Positions 1 through 9,116 of a stretch of DNA of 64,000 bases are shown here, in pieces (positions within the stretch are counted from its first letter, which is position 1; each line of letters begins with the position of its first letter). The stretch lies in assembly GCA_022360315.1 (NCBI GenBank), contig JAKSDA010000436.1, forward strand, positions 1 to 64,000. Direction: 5' to 3'. The stretch comes from Pseudomonadota bacterium. GTDB taxonomy: Bacteria > Myxococcota_A > Polyangia > Haliangiales > Haliangiaceae. Made by a program: the position numbers and the translations under genes. Below the pieces are notes generated by a model, which searched no databases, was not told the origin of the DNA, and saw only the letters and a list, made by a program, of their open reading frames with translations.

Positions 1-159
1 AGATTCCGCGCTGGTATCGAGAGCACCGTTTCCTTCCTCAAACGCGCTCTCGGCTGGATCCGGTGTGCCTGGAGATACCTCTGCTCATTCAAATCCTATG
101 TGTGGAGTTCGGCTGTGTCGGCCAATCTCCTCACCCTCGCCCGCGCCCTCGCAACGTAG
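1..159 (+). mobile_element. Transposase, C-terminal fragment (cut by window start)
   Basis: The first 52 codons read in frame from base 1 to a TAG at 157-159. They contain RFRAGIESTVSFLKRALG followed by a Trp/Cys-rich stretch and LLTLARALA. The RFRAGIE...LKR pattern is the C-terminal end of a DDE transposase catalytic domain of the IS1182/ISNCY type; the family assignment is from memory of the motif. The rest of the gene is outside the window, so completeness is unknown. It begins an IS-rich stretch that continues to about 3.2 kb. Confidence 0.7.
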
Positions 160-813
160 AGTCTCGATCTCCACCGCGCTCTCGAGCTGCTCTGGCCCGG
201 CTCCTCGCGGAGTCAATGCACCGGTCTGCCAACCGCCGTTCCGATTTCGGTCTCTGTCCTTCTGGAGTACAAAAATCAGTGCCCTTGTAGTCCCGATGGG
301 CCAAGAACCACGTTGCAGCGCCAAGGGCATCCGTGCGCCAGAATACTGTTTATAGCCGGCTCTCCCACGAACAAGGCATTTCGGGGCAGGCACTAAACTA
401 CCCTGATGTTTGGTGTGAACCAAAGTTCAGGATTTATGGCAAAAACTGGCATAAAATGATGGACATATCCAATAAGATCGAGAAATATAGTTATCATCGA
501 TTGAGATGAGGGTCACTTATGGGATGAGTTCTGACCTAGAGCCTGTTGGAAAGTCCATGAGTGCGGCAAGTCGAAGCAACCCTTTGCGAGGCTTCTAAGC
601 CCTCTGCAAGGTCCTCAGAGCTGTTCTTCGACCCGAGTATTTGACAACTGAGCGTAAGGATTTACATGCAACAAGGCGCTCGGGCGCCAATCCACCGAGT
701 TGGAGAAGGCCTATTTATCCAGTGATCACGATTCATTTGGCCAGTAAAGCCAAACTTGGCCTCATGACCAGGCTCATATAGCAGCAACGCCGCCATTGAC
801 AGAGGACAACATA
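160..813. other. Gene-free stretch after transposase end
   Basis: No convincing coding region was seen on either strand. The overlapping short open frames at 63-423 are mutual shadows with Arg/Ser/Pro-rich composition and no recognisable motif. The segment probably contains the right end of the insertion sequence whose transposase ends at 159, followed by promoter DNA for the GST gene. I could not define a terminal repeat. Confidence 0.5.
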
Positions 814-1455
814 ATGACAAAACCGGTACTGTATGGACCCAGCTATAGCACCTATGTACGCAGCGTCAGACTCGCATGCGAGGAGAAGAACGTTGATTAC
901 GATCTAGTCGAAGTCGATATATTCGCAGGCGCACACCAAACCCCAGAGCACTTGGCTCGCCATCCATTTGGCAAAGTGCCTGCCTTTGAGCACGGCGATC
1001 TGAAACTGTTCGAGACGAATGCCATTACTCGCTACATAAACGAAAACTTCGAGGGGGTTGATCTAGAGCCAAAAAATGTTCGCGCTCGGGCGATCATGGC
1101 GGAGATCATAGGGGTTATCACCGCTTATGCCTATCCATGCATGATCACCCACATCTTTATACAGCGGGTGGTCATGCCCATGATGGGCACCGCCGCTGAC
1201 GAAGCGGTGATCGAGGCAGCGATACCGCCAGCAAAGACCTGCGCAATGACCCTGGAATCCTTGATAGGCAGCAATACGTATCTCGCTGGTGATGCTCTAA
1301 CCCGAGCTGATCTAATGTTCATCCCGGTCTATGACTACTTGTCACAGACGCAGGAAGGCAAGAGCATCCTCGCCGATGCGTCCTCACTGCAAGCGTGGTG
1401 GGAACGGGTACGCACTCGGCCCAGTGTCGAAAAAACCGTGCCAAAACTGGGTTAG
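814..1455 (+). CDS. Glutathione S-transferase family protein
   Basis: A 213-residue cytosolic GST. The N-terminal thioredoxin-like domain starts LYGPSYSTYVRSVRLACEE, with the glutathione-site region around residues 10-14, the cis-proline segment GKVPAFE near residue 55 and the FETNAITRYI glutathione gamma-Glu contact near 67-76. The all-alpha C-terminal domain follows, with the N-capping-like TRADLMFIPVYDYL near 170. It likely conjugates or reduces small electrophiles in the cytoplasm; the substrate is unknown. The ATG at 814 is preferred over a TTG at 796 because AGAGGA at 801-806 is a suitable ribosome site. It stands alone between IS remnants. Confidence 0.85.
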   Translation: MTKPVLYGPSYSTYVRSVRLACEEKNVDYDLVEVDIFAGAHQTPEHLARHPFGKVPAFEHGDLKLFETNAITRYINENFEGVDLEPKNVRARAIMAEIIGVITAYAYPCMITHIFIQRVVMPMMGTAADEAVIEAAIPPAKTCAMTLESLIGSNTYLAGDALTRADLMFIPVYDYLSQTQEGKSILADASSLQAWWERVRTRPSVEKTVPKLG

Positions 1456-1547
1456 GTCGCGGTTTCCACAAGATTTGATGGAATAGCGGTGCAGGGCCGC
1501 AGGCCGGGTGTATCCAGGCCGGGCGCGTGCTGAGGGAGATGCTCAGC

Positions 1548-1766
1548 TCAGAAGGGCATATCGATATCGTCGTCTTCGTCTGGCGGGCCGTAGGAGAATG
1601 GTATGATGTTGGGGCACTCGGCGATGTAGGCTTGGTGGAGCTGGTGGTTCTTTGCCCGATTGTGCGCGGCCCATATGGCTTCGCTGATGCGTTGCAGGAA
1701 CGATACGACGGTGAGGCGTCGCCGGGGGTCCACTGATCGGAAATGATGATGGCAGGTGCAAAACAT
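1548..1766 (-). CDS. Small hypothetical protein with acidic tail
   Basis: A 72-residue frame on the minus strand begins MFCTCHHHF and ends in the acidic tail PPDEDDDIDMPF. The middle part, ISEAIWAAHNRAKNHQLHQA, looks like a normal amphipathic helix, and the overlapping frames look less protein-like. I do not recognise a family. It overlaps the first bases of the IS630 transposase frame on the other strand, so it may be a relict gene interrupted by the element. Confidence 0.3.
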   Translation of the reverse strand: MFCTCHHHFRSVDPRRRLTVVSFLQRISEAIWAAHNRAKNHQLHQAYIAECPNIIPFSYGPPDEDDDIDMPF

Positions 1767-2748
1767 CTTGGTTTACTCATGATGTTGTTGTCCTTGGGTT
1801 ATCGTTTGGTTTTGCCTGTACGGCGTTCTTTGGGCGTTCGAGCCCATGAGGAGCAGGGAATAGCGGTAGATGAGATTGCCGATTTATTCGGGGTCTCATC
1901 TACATCGATTCGTCGGTCTTTAACCAAGAGCGCAGAAGGGAGCTCGCTAGCACCAAGGGTGCCACCTGGTGCCAAGCCGAAGCTGAGTGATTCCGAATAC
2001 GAGTGGCTTCGGGGACAACTCCAAGCCAATCCATACCTGACGAGCTATGAGCTATGTGAGCGGTTCAACAAGAGGTTCGACTCCAATACCGTTCACCGCT
2101 CCACCATTCTACGTGCCATGCACAAGCTCGGCTTCACCTATAAAAAAAACACCGTTCGCGCCCCAGCGCGAACGCGAGGATGTCAGGCAAGCTCGTGAGG
2201 AGTTTGAGCAGGAGCAAGAATCGCTACCGGCCGAGAAGCTAATTTTTATCGACGAGTCGGGCTGTCATCCGGGAATCGGACCTCGTCGTGGATGGTCACA
2301 AAAAGGCCAGCCTCTTTGTGGCCCGGAACAAGCCTACGCTTGCAAGCAACATCTCTCGATCATAGGAGCCATTGGGGTAGATGGGCTTATTGCCCGTGCG
2401 ACTGTCAAAGGAGGAGTAGGCTCAAGGGAATTTCGCCACTTCATCGAGCAACAGCTGGTTTCGAAATTGCGACCGGGTAATATCGTCTGCATGGACAATC
2501 TCAAGGCCCACAAGACCAAGGGGGTGAGCGAACTCATCGAAGCGGCTGGCGCGACCGTTCTATTCCTTCCACCCTACAGTCCGGATTTCAATCCAATCGA
2601 AGCTGTGTGGGCGAAAATTAAGCATCTTGTACCAAAGTACTACGCGACCTCGATTTCGCAGTTGAGGCGAGCGATCTATCGTGCCCTCAACAAGCTCACA
2701 CCATCAGACACGAGGGGATACTACCGATACTGTGGTTACAGTGCCTGA
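1743..2748 (+). mobile_element. IS630-family transposase, frame broken at an A8 run
   Basis: Two overlapping frames together make one IS630-type transposase. The first (start 1743, or ATG 1779/1782, to the stop at 2198) carries the helix-turn-helix part, with EIADLFGVSSTSIRRSL and GFTYKK. The second, in the +1 frame, continues from the same point as KKTPFAPQRERED and carries the DDE_3 catalytic domain: FIDESGCHPG (first D), VCMDNLKAHK (second D) and FNPIEAVWAKIKH (E). The frames join at eight consecutive A residues at 2142-2149; removal of one A, or a +1 slip, gives a continuous protein. This may be programmed slippage, known in several IS families, or an inactivating insertion. I could not identify the terminal inverted repeats. 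Confidence 0.8.
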
Positions 2749-2786
2749 CCAACTTCATTGATCCCCGCACTAATTTGAAAAACGCG

Positions 2787-3185
2787 CTACCAAATCCGAT
2801 TACCCCACCAGGGGATGGGTTCGTCGGTCGCTGCGAAGTCAGCGGCGAGAAGCAGCGGATTGCGGGCTCGCTTGCCGAAGCGCCCCATAACGGCATCATC
2901 GCTACTCGATACGTTGGCGGTGGCGTCAATGAGATCGCGGACGATGTGGCTCGATTTGTCCCTCGTATAGCCGTTGCCGACTTTGGCGCCCAAGAGGCAA
3001 TAGCGGCTCTTGGCCATAAGGGTGAGCTGGAAGCTGCCATAGGTTTGGCCAAACTTCACAGCGGCTTCTGACGCTTTCAGTCCCTCGACAAAGAACGCCC
3101 GTAGCGCCTCGTATTGTCGGTGGGTCGCGTTGCGAGGCTCGAGGAAAACACGGGCATCTTTTGTTAGTTTCACTGGTAAACTCAT
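2787..3185 (-). pseudogene. Transposase N-terminal remnant
   Basis: A 132-residue frame whose first 55 or so residues (ARVFLEPRNATHRQYEALRA, then FFVEGLKASEAAVKFG) match the helix-turn-helix N-terminus of a transposase group that I recognise by its PRNATHRQYEALRA signature. After about residue 50 the similarity ends and the rest has no transposase features or catalytic residues. The frame ends next to the IS630 element, so insertion or deletion there probably truncated it. I judge it non-functional. Confidence 0.55.
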
Positions 3186-3788
3186 AAACCTATTTCCACC
3201 ATGTCAGATTGAATATCCGGGTCCAAGCGATCTGGTCTCACATGCCAGAAAGAATGCTCAAAATGAACCAAAACGGCACTAACTGGCGAAACGGAGCGAT
3301 GCGCTATCCTGCCCATGATAGAGCCCGCTCCATCTAACAGTGTGAGATTTGGTTAACTGGTTAACCGCGGTGCCTAACTAGGTGAGGCGCGAATCGAGAG
3401 CTACAGATTCCGCGGATCCGCATAGCAGTCTCGACGTTAGCCGATTCCGGGCCCGTGGGAATCCAGGCTAGCGATGGACCTCTTCCAGATGGTTCTAATC
3501 CAGCGGAAAGTGCCATGCCGGCCCTCGGCGCCACCCAGTACGACCGCGCAGGTCGTACGGCTATTGCCACTGCTCTCGTCGAGGCATTCCAGCCCGTCAT
3601 GAATATTCGCATCTCCCGCAAAGACCTATACAACAGTGACGCCAATCAGTCGGGCTGGCTGACTAATTATACTGGTTTCTTGGTCAGTCAAGACCTCAGC
3701 GTTCCCTATCTATAGGGAACGCTGGAAATGCTCGCCCTATAGGGAACGCTGGCAATTTTCCTCGTGGGGAACGCTGGAAACACCCGGT
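3186..3788. other. Gene-poor stretch before LysR remnant
   Basis: About 600 bases without a gene I can support. Open frames at 3361-3645 (minus) and 3455-3715 (plus) overlap each other and show no motif. The last 90 bases contain the repeated GGGAACGCTGG sites described separately. A target gene formerly divergent from the LysR regulator may have been lost here. Confidence 0.4.
3697..3777. promoter_or_regulatory. Operator-like repeats: one palindrome plus two direct copies
   Basis: At 3697-3724 a 13-bp inverted repeat (CAGCGTTCCCTAT and its complement) is separated by two bases. The right arm, GGGAACGCTGG, recurs in direct orientation at 3742 and 3767, giving starts at 3715, 3742 and 3767 (27 and 25 bp apart). 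The cluster lies immediately upstream of the LysR-type gene at 3789, so an autoregulatory or divergent-promoter operator is the natural reading. The spacing of 2.5 helical turns would place the sites on alternating faces. Function is inferred. Confidence 0.55.
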
Positions 3789-4678
3789 ATGGACAACATC
3801 GATCTGGATGACGTCGCCGTATTTGTCCGGGTCGTTGAAGCCAGGGGCTTCAGTGCTGCGGCCCGTGCCCTTCGGGTTCCCAAATCATCGGTAAGCCGAC
3901 GTGTTGCCCGACTCGAGAGCAAGCTCGGAATCCGGCTGCTGCATCGGACGACGCGGTCGCTGACCCTGACCGAGGCCGGGCGCACGTACCACGACCGAGT
4001 TTCGGTGGCCCTCGCCGCGATGGTTGATGCTGCCAGCGCGGCTGTCGAGGCGCGGGAGGTTCCACGCGGTACAGTGCGGATCAGTGCGCCACCCGATGTG
4101 GGCGCCGAGGTCTTGCCCGAGATCGTGGCCGATTTTGTGTCCCGTTACCGGGAGGTGCGAGTCGACGTCGAACTCGCTGCGGATTCGCCCAATCTGGTGG
4201 AGGGCGGCTACGACCCGGCGCTGCGCGGTGGCCGCAGCCCAATTCTCAGCTGGTCATCCGCAAGCTACAAGATACGGCATTCCGTCTCTACGCGTCGCCG
4301 GACTATCTCGCCCGCGCGGGCACGCCGCAGCGACCCGAGGATCTCGCCAACCACGCCTGTGTGCTCTTCCATGCGCGCGATGGCAAGCGTCGTTGGAGGC
4401 TGTTTGGCCCCCAGGGCGAGGTCGATGTACAGGTCGGCGGTCCGATCGCGGCCAACGACCTGACATTCACATGGCACGCTGCGATCGCGGGGGTCGGCAT
4501 TGCTCTTTTGCCCGAGGTGGTGGGTGCAGCAGTAGTGCAAAGCGGCCGGCTCGAGGGGGTGATGCCCGAATACCATGCTGCGGGCAATCCTCTGTACATC
4601 GTCTATCCCTCCGCGCAGCACGTTCCGCTCAAGGTTCGAGTGTTCCGCGATTTCCTGCTCGAGCGCTTTCCCAAATAG
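3789..4678 (+). pseudogene. LysR-family transcriptional regulator, frameshifted
   Basis: The N-terminal 150 residues in one frame give a typical LysR winged helix-turn-helix (DDVAVFVRVVEARGFSAAAR, then SVSRRVARLESKLGIRLLHR) and the start of the effector domain, ending at EGGYDPALRGG. The remainder, from NSQLVIRKLQDTAFRLYASP to the stop at 4678, is in a different frame and ends with a normal effector-domain C-terminus (VRVFRDFLLERFPK). The shift lies near 4225-4240, where family members usually read LRVGxLPDSxLVARKL. A one-base insertion, two-base deletion or sequencing error explains it. The repeats at 3697-3777 are probably its operator. Confidence 0.75.
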
Positions 4679-4740
4679 GGCTTGCCGGCTGCTCTGCTCC
4701 GTATAAACTCCGCTTCGCATTCCTGCCGGAACGTTCCGAG
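4679..4740 (+). repeat. Interspersed palindromic-end element, copy A
   Basis: This copy fills the gap between the converging LysR remnant and the lipoprotein gene. It contains the core AAACTCCGCTTCGCATTCCT, followed by a variant of the GCCGGGACGTCC end. The same core recurs at 40756-40821 and 44454-44520, with related copies elsewhere in the window (see findings). Confidence 0.7.
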
Positions 4741-4745
4741 CGAGT

Positions 4746-5309
4746 TTACTGCGCGGTTTTGGCGTACCAGTCGAGCCAGGCTTTCACCGCGGCCTGGCGC
4801 GCGGCCGGGTCGTCTTCGAAATCATAGCTGCCGTTTTGCTGAAACGCCTGCCGCGCTGAAGCCTCGCCCTCGCGCGGGATCCACCCGGCGCCGGGTTGGA
4901 ACCCGAAGTGGCGGTTGACCGCGGCTTCCAGGGCTCGCTGGGCGTGCAGGCGGGTCATCTCGTCAGCGGAGAGCAGCGACTTCTCGAGATAGGGGAGGAT
5001 CTGGATGCCGAGTTTGCCCAGCTCATGCACTGCCGGGGTCATATCGTTGTGGAGTGGGTCGGGGTCGTCGCTCAGCTTGCCCACGAGGTCGCGAATCTGT
5101 TCAGCGCTGGCCTTGGTCATGCCTTTTCTATCCTGGGCGTGGTGATCGGTAGCAGGCTTGGCTACCGGTGTTTGGTTCGGCTCGGAATCGGGCCCGCTCG
5201 GCAAAGAACGGCTGCTCGACGAACACGCCGCGAGGGCCAGTGCCGTCGCGGCTACCAGCAAGCCGACACGCGAGGGGAACCCGCGGCTCCCGCGAAGGCG
5301 CGCGCTCAT
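4746..5309 (-). CDS. Putative lipoprotein of the AAA+ operon
   Basis: A 187-residue protein with a basic N-terminus, a hydrophobic stretch (GLLVAATALALAAC) and a lipobox ending in Cys at about residue 29, so probably an acylated, membrane-anchored periplasmic protein. The mature part begins with a Ser/Pro-rich linker, then a helical domain (ASAEQIRDLVGKLSDDPDPL...LQILPYLEKSLLSAD-like) that resembles a short HEAT/armadillo-type helical unit; a function is not recognised. Its ATG overlaps the TGA of the upstream gene (ATGA at 5306-5309), so the two are translationally coupled at the end of the minus-strand operon running from about 9067. Confidence 0.75.
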   Translation of the reverse strand: MSARLRGSRGFPSRVGLLVAATALALAACSSSSRSLPSGPDSEPNQTPVAKPATDHHAQDRKGMTKASAEQIRDLVGKLSDDPDPLHNDMTPAVHELGKLGIQILPYLEKSLLSADEMTRLHAQRALEAAVNRHFGFQPGAGWIPREGEASARQAFQQNGSYDFEDDPAARQAAVKAWLDWYAKTAQ

Positions 5310-5962
5310 GGCGCCGTGCTCGCTCCTGGGTTTTTGTACACCTCGTCGAACTGGTCCACTGCTGCGTCGAAGGTGGCCGACTGACCGTCGTGCGCGGACC
5401 ACGACTCATTTTTGATCTTGGACCCCGAGATCTCGAATTGCCACTTGACCGTGCCGTAGATGTAACCGTTGTCGGCGCCCTTGGCTGCGGTTTCGAACCG
5501 GAATGTGCTGTCCTGCGACCAGCCGGGGAAGTCCCACAGCGACGCCCCCTGGATGTTAGCACCCTTCTTGTGACCGTCCTGGCTACTCGAAGTGTTGGGC
5601 CAGTAGTCGCGGTAATACGGCGATACCGCCGCGTCACCCTTCTTGCTGCGCGGGCTGGCGGCGGCCGCCGAGTGGTCCACAAAGAAGCCGCCCTCCACCC
5701 CCTTGGATTTGTCCTCGGTAGTCATGGCGTTGTTGCGCCGGGCCTCACCACCGGACCAGTTGTAGTCGCCACCGGTCGAGGCGTCGACCAGCTTGACGAT
5801 CTGCAAGAGCCGCAGGTTGTTGGTGTCGCGGGCCTTGGCGTTGGGCGTGAACTTGAGGGTGCCGCGCTCGCCGCATTTGCCGCCCGCAGCCTCGACCGCG
5901 GCGAGATTCATCTCCCATTCTCCCGCCTTGACCTTTTTCTTGCCCTGGATGCCTGATGCCAT
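5306..5962 (-). CDS. Hypothetical protein, soluble, third gene of AAA+ operon
   Basis: A 218-residue protein with no signal peptide or membrane segment. Visible features are a Lys-rich N-terminus (MASGIQGKKKVKAGEWEMN), a central NNLRLLQIVKLVDASTGGDY segment, and a Trp/aromatic-rich C-terminal half (YYRDYWPNTSSS, GASLWDFPGWS, VKWQFEISG) suggesting a beta-rich fold. The ATG at 5962 is chosen because GAGGAG lies five bases upstream; an in-frame ATG at 5983 lacks this. I recall similar LRLLQIV-containing proteins near eCIS/DUF4157 genes but cannot name a family. It lies 110 bp downstream of the AAA+ ATPase and is coupled to the lipoprotein. Confidence 0.65.
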   Translation of the reverse strand: MASGIQGKKKVKAGEWEMNLAAVEAAGGKCGERGTLKFTPNAKARDTNNLRLLQIVKLVDASTGGDYNWSGGEARRNNAMTTEDKSKGVEGGFFVDHSAAAASPRSKKGDAAVSPYYRDYWPNTSSSQDGHKKGANIQGASLWDFPGWSQDSTFRFETAAKGADNGYIYGTVKWQFEISGSKIKNESWSAHDGQSATFDAAVDQFDEVYKNPGASTAP

Positions 5963-6072
5963 GTGAACTCCTCGCAACCGCACGTGTGCGCGATCTGTGT
6001 GTCAGTAGCTTACTACGAACCCGGCAAAGTCGCTCACCCGAACTCATGGGCAGCTGGGGGGTCGGGCCGCCA

Positions 6073-8304
6073 TCAGGGCGAGTCCGCGGGCCTGCGGAGA
6101 GGAGTCCATATCTGCTTGCCCATATTGCGGTACTCCTCCTCGGCGGCGTCGCGCAGGTCACCGGCCCCAACTCCCCTGCCACAGTCGGCGGCAGCGAACG
6201 CAGCGCGCAAGATGGCGTTTTTGATATGGGCGCCGCTCATCTCGTACTGCGCGGCCAGGTCCGCGAAATCGATCGGGCCAGCCAGCTCGCACGTCTCCGG
6301 TATCAGGGTTCGCCACAGGCGCTCGCGCAGCGGGCGATCGGGCTGCGGAAACTCGACCTGAAAGCGGACACGCCGGCGAAACGCCTCGTCGATGTCCTCG
6401 GCCTTGTTGCTGGTGAGGATCGTGATCCCGGCGAACTCCTCCAGCCGCTGCAGCAGGAAGTTCACCGCGAGATTGGCGTAGCGATCGGTGCTGGACACGA
6501 CCTGAGTGCGGCGCGCGAACAGGCTATCGGCCTCGTCGAACACGAGAATGGCCTCGTTGGCCGTGGCCTGGTCGAATAGCTCGTCCAGATTCTTCTCGGT
6601 CTCGCCCACCCAATGGCTGGTTATCTTGGACAGGTCGACCCGATACAGCTCGCGCTCCAGGGTCTGCGCGATCACCCCAGCAGCCATGGTCTTGCCCGTC
6701 CCTGGCGGACCGTGAAACAGCGCCGTGAGCCCGCGCTCGCTCGCCCAGGCGCGGTCGAACCCCCAGGTGTCGAAGACCCGCGCCGCGTGACGCACCCGGC
6801 GAAGGATGGCGCGCAGGCTCTCCGCGGCCTCGTCCGGGAGCACCAATTCATCCCAGGTATCGGTCGTCTGTACGCGCACCGACCAGCGCCCCAGTGACCG
6901 GGTCTGCCTTCGGCATATCGCACTGGTGAGCATGGCCCGATCCGGGGCCGCGCGGGTGCCCGCGGCGGCGATCCGGTCTGCGCACTCCCGGGCAGCTGCC
7001 CGGATGACCTCGTACGGGGTCACGTAGCGCCCAGCGATCGCGTCCAGGACGGCCTCTGCGGGCAGTGCCGGGCAGCCGAAAGAGCGCATAAACTGCCGCC
7101 ACGACTCGCCGCGCGCCGCGGCGTCCAGGCCGGGTGCGTGGACGCGAATCCCGCGCCCGCCCAGCTCGAGCCAGCCTGGGTCGTCGCCCGCCCAGCCAAG
7201 TGCCAGCGGGCCGGGAAACCGATTGATCACAGCGGCCATGTGATGACCGCGGCTGTATGCAACTGCGGGCCCGGTTGCCGAAACGATCCCCGACCCGCGA
7301 TCGGCCGCCGGAGCCAACTCGCCCACGCCGTGCAGATCGAGATACACCGCGGCCCGGTGGAGCATACCCTCGCGCAGATGCTCGGCCAGCGCCAGCTCGG
7401 GCTCGCCCTCGAGGACGAGCAATCGGGCGACGCGAACCGCAAGTACCGCGCGCTCAACCTCGGGCACGAGGGCGCAGAAGAGTGCCTCCTTGGCCCCGGG
7501 GTCGGGCCCGGTAATGATCGCACGGCGGCCGGGCGCGCGGCTAGCCTGGCTGGGTACCGGGTCGGTCATCGGCTCTGAGACCCGACACCAGCGCCACGCC
7601 TGCGTCAACTCGCCGAGCACGTGGTCGGGGTACGGCAGCGGAACGGTGGCCCCGGTCCCTGTGTACAGATGGGCGGTGATCCGCAACGCCGGATCGAGGC
7701 CCTCGCAGCCGGCCAGGACATCGACAGCACGCCTGTGCGCCTCCAGGCTGCGCCCGGCCAGCCCCGGTCCCTGATCCGATTGGCCGATCAAGACCAGGCG
7801 GAAGTAGCGCAGCGGGTCATCCTCGTCCAGACGCCGGCCGGCGGCCAGCACATCGGACCACTCCGGCCGGATCAGGCGGGCCAGGTAGCCCACACAGAGC
7901 CGGGTGCCATGGGGGGCACGAGCCACTTCTGCATATGCGGCTTGCAAGCTGGGGTCGAGCTCGTACGCGACCAGTGCCAGGACCATTTCCACGGCGATCG
8001 GATCGAGCGAGAACGACCGCTGCAGTCGCACAAGCGGGCACTCCCGCCCATTCGCCATCGGCTCGCCGGCTCGCCGCTCGATGTCGGCCCGCAGGCGATC
8101 GATGAGCGCAGACAGGTTGCGCTCGACCGGAGCGGCGCCGCCCAGCCGGGTCGCTGCAGCCGAAACCTCGCCGCCATCAGCGGCACCAGCGCGCATGCGC
8201 TCGAACAACAAGCGCGTCCAGCGGATGCACGAGGCCAAAAAATCGGCCTCATTGCGAAAGCCCCCGGCAGGTGCGACGGGCATGTCGCCCAAGCGCTCAG
8301 CCAT
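6073..8304 (-). CDS. AAA+ ATPase, eCIS-type (canonical Walker motifs)
   Basis: 743 residues. The N-terminal 200 residues form a helical/winged-helix-like region, and a degenerate AAA-like segment around 240-330 (AIITGPDPGAKEALFCALV) is followed by a complete C-terminal AAA+ module: Walker A GPPGTGKT near 532, Walker B ILVFDEADSLF near 590, and Arg-rich ARRTQVVSSTDRYANLAVNF with arginine fingers in RRRVRFQVEFP. This architecture matches ATPases accompanying extracellular contractile injection systems (Afp15-like). The likely role is chaperone or remodelling activity on a partner protein. The ATG at 8304 overlaps the upstream gene by eight bases. The partner gene at 9117 encodes a related but degenerate ATPase. 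Confidence 0.85.
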   Translation of the reverse strand: MAERLGDMPVAPAGGFRNEADFLASCIRWTRLLFERMRAGAADGGEVSAAATRLGGAAPVERNLSALIDRLRADIERRAGEPMANGRECPLVRLQRSFSLDPIAVEMVLALVAYELDPSLQAAYAEVARAPHGTRLCVGYLARLIRPEWSDVLAAGRRLDEDDPLRYFRLVLIGQSDQGPGLAGRSLEAHRRAVDVLAGCEGLDPALRITAHLYTGTGATVPLPYPDHVLGELTQAWRWCRVSEPMTDPVPSQASRAPGRRAIITGPDPGAKEALFCALVPEVERAVLAVRVARLLVLEGEPELALAEHLREGMLHRAAVYLDLHGVGELAPAADRGSGIVSATGPAVAYSRGHHMAAVINRFPGPLALGWAGDDPGWLELGGRGIRVHAPGLDAAARGESWRQFMRSFGCPALPAEAVLDAIAGRYVTPYEVIRAAARECADRIAAAGTRAAPDRAMLTSAICRRQTRSLGRWSVRVQTTDTWDELVLPDEAAESLRAILRRVRHAARVFDTWGFDRAWASERGLTALFHGPPGTGKTMAAGVIAQTLERELYRVDLSKITSHWVGETEKNLDELFDQATANEAILVFDEADSLFARRTQVVSSTDRYANLAVNFLLQRLEEFAGITILTSNKAEDIDEAFRRRVRFQVEFPQPDRPLRERLWRTLIPETCELAGPIDFADLAAQYEMSGAHIKNAILRAAFAAADCGRGVGAGDLRDAAEEEYRNMGKQIWTPLRRPADSP

Positions 8305-9067
8305 CAGAGTCGTCGCGCGGTCCCAGGCTCGAAGTCGAGCTCGGGATCGACGACGCCAGATCGCCGCCCGCGAGCTTGGGCCCGTCGGTGCTGTCGAGGA
8401 TCTCGGCGATGCCCTCGCGATTGGGCACGTATCCCGCAAAGTCCTTCCAGATGCGGGAATCTTCAGCGCAGCTGTAGCCCCGACAGGTGAGCGGTCTGAC
8501 GCCGTAGACCGAGCAGGATCGATTGTGCCGGTTCAGGTGGCAGCAATAACTGTCACCCTGACGGAGCAGGTAGTACGGCCGCCCCGCGTCCCAGCGCAGG
8601 ATGCCCTCCTCGATATCCTGGCGCGACAGCGGCACGTCGAGCGAACAGCATACCGCGCGGCACAGGTGCAGCCGGTTATCGCAGTCGACGGTCGCGGCTT
8701 CGCGACCGTCGTACTTGTCGCCCGCCTCGCGCTGCATAGTAAACTGCATGCCGGCACCGAACGGAGACTCGCTGAGGCGCTCCTGGACGGTGCGGACCTG
8801 CGCCTCCACTTCCTCCATGGTCAAAAGGCCGCGCGCCACGAGCAGATCGACTATTGCGTACACCGCGCTGGCGACCTGAAACAGATTGGAGTAGTTGGAG
8901 CTGAGCCGGGTATGAGTGTGAAGGAATCCGCGCAATAGCTGGCGCTGGAGCTCGTCCTCGTCGTGCTCCGGGGCTTCGGAGGCAGAATCGCTGGATGGGG
9001 TCTGGGCCCCGAGATCGCTCTCGCCCGCAATCGAAGACCCGGGGTTGTCCCGACTGGAAGTGGACAC
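8297..9067 (-). CDS. YkgJ-type Cys-cluster protein
   Basis: 256 residues from a GTG at 9067; an ATG at 9118 is possible but overlaps the divergent ATPase start at 9117. The first 60 residues are acidic and Ser-rich (EAPEHDEDELQRQLL), followed by a helical region. A Cys-rich module near 130-200 then includes CDNRLHLCRAVCC, YCCHLNR, CSVYGVRPLTC and RGYSC. This is the pattern of the YkgJ/CxxCxxxxCC zinc- or iron-cluster family, some members of which are tied to protein methylation or oxidative modification. It heads the minus-strand operon and its stop overlaps the ATPase start. The biochemical role is not known. Confidence 0.75.
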   Translation of the reverse strand: MSTSSRDNPGSSIAGESDLGAQTPSSDSASEAPEHDEDELQRQLLRGFLHTHTRLSSNYSNLFQVASAVYAIVDLLVARGLLTMEEVEAQVRTVQERLSESPFGAGMQFTMQREAGDKYDGREAATVDCDNRLHLCRAVCCSLDVPLSRQDIEEGILRWDAGRPYYLLRQGDSYCCHLNRHNRSCSVYGVRPLTCRGYSCAEDSRIWKDFAGYVPNREGIAEILDSTDGPKLAGGDLASSIPSSTSSLGPRDDSDG

Positions 9068-9116
9068 GACGGCATGGTAACCTGCTGGTCGCCGTGGCGC
9101 CACGTTGCACGCTCCC

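Noticed and set aside
3361..3715. Overlapping frames upstream of LysR
   Set aside because: Composition resembles shadow frames, with no motif and no ribosome site.
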